The notes beneath the pieces were generated by a model, which searched no databases, was not told the origin of the DNA, and saw only the letters and a list, made by a program, of their open reading frames with translations. A stretch of DNA of 64,000 nucleotides from a bacterium (GTDB lineage Bacteria; Verrucomicrobiota; Verrucomicrobiia; Limisphaerales; UBA11358), in NCBI GenBank assembly GCA_021813325.1, contig JAKALA010000002.1, positions 1 through 64,000 of the forward strand. Direction: 5' to 3'. Below are positions 60,645-64,000 of the stretch, one piece after another (positions within the stretch are counted from its first letter, which is position 1; every line of letters starts with the position of its first letter). The position numbers and the translations under genes are program-made.

Positions 60645-62237
60645 TTACTTCGCCAGACGATAAAACGCCGCCGGCCCGTTCTGGTTCAGGGTGACGACAT
60701 TTTGATTAATCACCACGGCGGGCACGTTGGTGACGCTTGACCAGTTGCCGGAGGCCAGGTCGGTGGTGGTTTGCAGTTGATACGCGCGGTCTGTGCTCAA
60801 TGGCCAGCTCAATTGAACATTGTTTCCGCTGGGCGCGATGGCGAGGGCGGGGCGGTTGGTTGCCATGGAGATCAAAAAAACCTGCGTGCCCCAGCTTGTG
60901 GCGGAATTGGGGATTTCTTGAATGGTCCAAAACAAATCGTCATCCGTGGGATCGACCATGGTGGCTGAATAATCGCCCCAGCGAAAGGGTTGGGTGTCGC
61001 CGGAAACGCTGTAAGTGCCGGTCTGGCCTTGCTTCAGCAGAAACGGCGCGCCCATGGTGATGGCGCCATGGGCAAGGGTGCCGACAGCAGCGTAGATGCT
61101 GATGTTGCCCGCCGGACTAAGTGTGCCCGAGCGATTGAAGGACAGGAGGATTTTGCCGTTGTGGTTGGCGGCGATGGCGGGTTGGAAAAAATCGTAGTTG
61201 GAATCGCTGATCAGACCTTCGCCAATGATCGTGTTGTTGGTTTCGTTCAAGACCAGCCAATGCACGGCGTCCTGGCCGCCTTGCAAAACAGCATTAGAGA
61301 CGGTGTTGGCCATATAGACGTAGCCGCCGATTTGTTTGATGGCGCTGGTAAACCGGTCATCCGATGCGTCCACAGTTTGGCCGCTGGGCATCACGGCGGG
61401 ATTGGGGTAGGCATCATAGACGGTGCTGATGCGCACGCGCGCGCCCAGCGTCGCCCCGGCGGCGCCGGAACCATTGATGGTGGTGCGATCAATGTATCCG
61501 TAAGCGGCGTTGTCGATCGCGATAAACAAACCGTGTCCCGGCCCGGCATCGGGATTGGAGACGCCCTGCAAGGTGAATCCGTAGGTTAAATCATCCAAGT
61601 TTTCGAACTTGGTCATCCGGGCGAGCGTGGGCGGGCTGGCGATCAAGTCTGACTTGGGAATGGAAAACATTGACACGCCGGTAAAGTTGTTAGTCGCGTC
61701 AAAATCATCAACGCCGATGTAAACGCCGGTGGCATCGACGCCTAATGTGTCAAAATCCCCAAAGCCGGAATTGGCCGTGAAGGAAAGGGCTTTCCATGGG
61801 CCGGACGGATCCGCAGTGTCCGAACGTCCAACCAGGATTTTATTGCCCGTGGTGTCCAGCGTAAGCTCGGTGGCAAACCAGCGTCCACTCTGGGCGTCAA
61901 AAATGATGCGCGGATCGGTGAGTCCGGCGGCAATGGTTGCCTGACTGATGCCGGCATTGGGCCAAAAGGCGGTGTCGGAAATGAGCGATGATCGGGCGCC
62001 GGTTTTATCATAAACCGCGAAACCGCCGTTGATGAATTCCACAAAATGGTTGGTGCCGGCGGCACCCATGGTGTCGGGCGGGGTGGTGAAACCGCTAATC
62101 GGCGCGATGTCGTAGTAATTCAACCCGGCGAAATTGGTGATGACCGTTTGGGCTGGCAACGGGCTTATTCCGCAGAAAAACCATCCAATCAAGACATAAC
62201 GACAACAGGTGATTAGGGAAATCGGCTTCATATTCAA
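60645..62237 (-). CDS. Secreted propeller-type protein with FYRLAK end
   Basis: This 530-residue protein has an N-terminal signal segment. Early residues TVITNFAGLNYYDIAPISGFTTPPDTMGAAGTNHFVEFINGGFAVYDKTG begin a strand-rich repeat domain with several SGRWFATELTL and VGRSDTADPSGPWKAL units, like a beta propeller. The last 90 residues (LQTTTDLASGNWSSVTNVPAV ... FYRLAK) form the small C-terminal domain common on secreted Pedosphaera-type proteins. No catalytic residues identified; substrate unknown. Confidence 0.72.
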   Translation of the reverse strand: MNMKPISLITCCRYVLIGWFFCGISPLPAQTVITNFAGLNYYDIAPISGFTTPPDTMGAAGTNHFVEFINGGFAVYDKTGARSSLISDTAFWPNAGISQATIAAGLTDPRIIFDAQSGRWFATELTLDTTGNKILVGRSDTADPSGPWKALSFTANSGFGDFDTLGVDATGVYIGVDDFDATNNFTGVSMFSIPKSDLIASPPTLARMTKFENLDDLTYGFTLQGVSNPDAGPGHGLFIAIDNAAYGYIDRTTINGSGAAGATLGARVRISTVYDAYPNPAVMPSGQTVDASDDRFTSAIKQIGGYVYMANTVSNAVLQGGQDAVHWLVLNETNNTIIGEGLISDSNYDFFQPAIAANHNGKILLSFNRSGTLSPAGNISIYAAVGTLAHGAITMGAPFLLKQGQTGTYSVSGDTQPFRWGDYSATMVDPTDDDLFWTIQEIPNSATSWGTQVFLISMATNRPALAIAPSGNNVQLSWPLSTDRAYQLQTTTDLASGNWSSVTNVPAVVINQNVVTLNQNGPAAFYRLAK

Positions 62238-62515
62238 AGTTCAGTAAAAATGATCAAAAACTTTAAAATTGGCGACATCTTAATTGTTGGTGTTTTGTGT
62301 CTAAATTTTGTTCACTGTGTCGTATTCAAGAAAATGAATCGCTCGTTTCTTGAGTGGGGAATAAATCTATAAATGCTTTTGAAGTTTATACTTAAGTCGT
62401 AAAAATTGACTCCAATATTGGTCCGGTCGGAATTGGCATCAATTGCGCTTTGATGGGTGAAAAATCCTTGGGTATTCTTAAAGCCAAACCTGACCCAGCC
62501 GATTTAACCAGAATC
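62238..62515. other. Divergent intergenic region
   Basis: A roughly 280-base, AT-rich spacer between the secreted propeller (minus) and the S53 protease (plus). It should hold both promoters. I could not assign convincing -35/-10 pairs and see no RNA gene. Confidence 0.6.
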
Positions 62516-64000
62516 ATGAAGTGCCATCGACACGATGGGAGAATTTTGGGTGTATTTTTTCTGCTTTGCGTAATTTTTTCTTGGCCGGCTTCTGCCGTTG
62601 AACGGAAGCAGTTTCCCGGACACCTGCTTCCGGCCAAGGCCCGCCAAAATTTGGAAGGCGACTTGGCGGACACGAATCAGCTGCATCTTTCCTTTAGTTT
62701 GCCTTTGAGAAGTGAACCCAGCTTGGACGAATTCATTCGGGAACTCAGCGACCCCGCCAGCAAAAATTTTCGTAAATTCATTACCCCCCAAGAGTTTGCA
62801 AATCGCTTTGGCCCCTCGCAGGCTGACTACGACACCTTGCTGACATTTGTCCGGACCAATGGTTTTCAAGTGACGGGAACTCATCCCAACCGGGTGTTGG
62901 TGGATGTGGTCGGGTCGGTCGCCACAGTGAATCGGGTGTTTGGGATTAAGATGCGTCGTTATCGGCATCCCCGAGAAAACCGCGATTTCTTTGCCCCGGA
63001 TACCACGCCGGCCATTACCGCGCCGGTTACTTTGTTGGAAGTGAGTGGGTTGGATAATTACTCGCTGCCGCGCCCCAAACTGCGTTTGCAGCCCAACAAC
63101 GCCCCTAATGCGGCGACGCCCCTGATCGGTTCCGGTCCCGGCGGGTCGTATCGTGGAAACGATTTCCGCGCGGCGTATGTGCCGGGCACGTCCCTGACGG
63201 GCGCGGGGCAGTCGGTGGGCTTGCTGCAATTTGACGGTTATTATTCGAACGACATTGCGTCCTACATCAGCCAGTCAGGCATTCAGACGAGTGTGGTGCT
63301 GACCAACGTGCCCATTAACGGCGGCGTCAGCACGCCCGGCAGCGGCGTGGCGGAGGTCTCCTTGGACATTGAAATGGCCATCGCCATGGCGCCGGGACTG
63401 GACAAAATCTACGTTTACGAAGGCCCTAATGGCAGCACCCCCTGGTCCACGATTCTCAGCCGCATGGCGAATGACAATCTGGCCAAACAATTGAGCTGTT
63501 CCTGGGGCGGGGGCGGTGTGGACCCAACCTCCGAGCAAATTTTCAAACAAATGGCCGCGCAGGGACAGTCGTTTTTCAACGCTTCCGGCGATTCGGACGC
63601 CTTCACGAACAGCGTGCCTTTCCCGGCGGACAGCACCAACATTACGCAGGTCGGCGCCACCACGCTGACCACCAGCAGCGCCGGCGGACCTTATGTGTCG
63701 GAAAAAGTTTGGAATCAAAACAACGGCACCGGCAGCAGTGGCGGTCTCAGCACCTACTACAAGATTCCGTTCTGGCAAACCAATATCAACATGGCCGCCA
63801 ACGGCGGTTCCACCACGTATCGCAACATTCCCGACGTGGCGTTGACTGGCGATAATATTTATGTGGTTTACAACAACGGCAGCTACGGAATTTTTGCCGG
63901 CACCAGTTGCGCCGCGCCGCTCTGGGCGGGTTACATGGCGCTGGTGAATCAGCAGGCGCAAATGGCCGGGCTGGCGCCCGTGGGATTTGTAAACCCGCCG
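62516..64000 (+). CDS. S53 sedolisin-type protease, 3'-truncated by window
   Basis: 495 codons are visible and the frame is open at the window end. A signal peptide (ILGVFFLLCVIFSWPASA) leads to a pro-kumamolisin activation domain (about 45-190: LRSEPSLDEFIRELSDPASKNFRKFITPQEFANRFG). The catalytic domain has AEVSLDIEMAIAMAP (Glu and Asp), FFNASGDSDAF (oxyanion Asp) and FAGTSCAAPLWAGYMAL (Ser). All sedolisin residues are present. Such enzymes are secreted acid proteases. The C terminus lies outside the window. Confidence 0.92.
   Translation, partial: MKCHRHDGRILGVFFLLCVIFSWPASAVERKQFPGHLLPAKARQNLEGDLADTNQLHLSFSLPLRSEPSLDEFIRELSDPASKNFRKFITPQEFANRFGPSQADYDTLLTFVRTNGFQVTGTHPNRVLVDVVGSVATVNRVFGIKMRRYRHPRENRDFFAPDTTPAITAPVTLLEVSGLDNYSLPRPKLRLQPNNAPNAATPLIGSGPGGSYRGNDFRAAYVPGTSLTGAGQSVGLLQFDGYYSNDIASYISQSGIQTSVVLTNVPINGGVSTPGSGVAEVSLDIEMAIAMAPGLDKIYVYEGPNGSTPWSTILSRMANDNLAKQLSCSWGGGGVDPTSEQIFKQMAAQGQSFFNASGDSDAFTNSVPFPADSTNITQVGATTLTTSSAGGPYVSEKVWNQNNGTGSSGGLSTYYKIPFWQTNINMAANGGSTTYRNIPDVALTGDNIYVVYNNGSYGIFAGTSCAAPLWAGYMALVNQQAQMAGLAPVGFVNPP

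Overview
The window joins two kinds of DNA. Bases 1 to about 36,670 are the right-hand part of a tailed-phage prophage whose left end lies outside the window. Bases 36,670 to 64,000 are bacterial chromosome. The host genes suggest a soil-type member of the Verrucomicrobiota, probably near Pedosphaera/Limisphaerales (inference). They include a TIGR03790 protein, a duplicated DUF3857/transglutaminase protein, a GH5 glucanase, a CE15 glucuronoyl esterase, a sedolisin-type S53 protease and a secreted propeller ending in FYRLAK. No 16S rRNA is present to confirm this.

Prophage early region (1-15,680, plus strand). The genes are tightly packed with many ATGA/TAATG overlaps. They comprise a RusA resolvase, a cytosine-5 methyltransferase-like protein, a truncated integron-type recombinase, a MazG-like pyrophosphohydrolase, and a replication module (DUF1376-type initiator with an internal iteron-like array, plus a DnaC-type loader). 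Next come a ParB-like protein, a glycosyltransferase resembling the TET-associated family, and a frameshifted sugar-nucleotide dehydrogenase. An ATP-dependent ligase begins a segment controlled by three promoters that share a perfect 6-3-6 palindrome (TACGCT-N3-AGCGTA). After that lie an AAA+ ATPase, a HEFAH metalloprotein, an amidoligase and a class II glutamine amidotransferase, then small genes including an XRE-type HTH protein. A strong terminator closes the region at 15,738.

Prophage late region (15,748-35,402, plus strand). The order is lambda-like: small terminase, GpA-type large terminase, gpW-position protein, portal, S49 protease, coiled-coil protein, major capsid, a CAU tRNA, small membrane proteins, a secreted-type sialidase-like protein, head-tail and tail genes, tape measure, and tail tip/fibre proteins. 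Four copies of a motif beginning ATAGCGTYCYG sit at gene starts. A minus-strand tyrosine integrase abuts a tRNA-Ala(CGC) gene, the probable attachment site.

Chromosome. A minus-strand cluster (MBL hydrolase, GH5, TIGR03790, TatD) is divergent from the DUF3857 protein. Then come CE15, a MoxR-DUF58-transglutaminase operon, tRNA-Ser(GCU), a decayed transposase remnant, LemA and an M48 peptidase. They are followed by cdsA-dxr, a UxuA-type mannonate dehydratase, a YycJ-like MBL hydrolase, the secreted propeller and a partial S53 protease.

The most interesting parts are the palindromic regulon, the repeat array conserved at DNA level in all three reading frames, and the combination of a glycosyltransferase, a sugar-nucleotide dehydrogenase, an amidoligase and an amidotransferase, which could build a modified sugar, metabolite or DNA base. 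All functional calls rest on reading motifs by eye; no database search was run.
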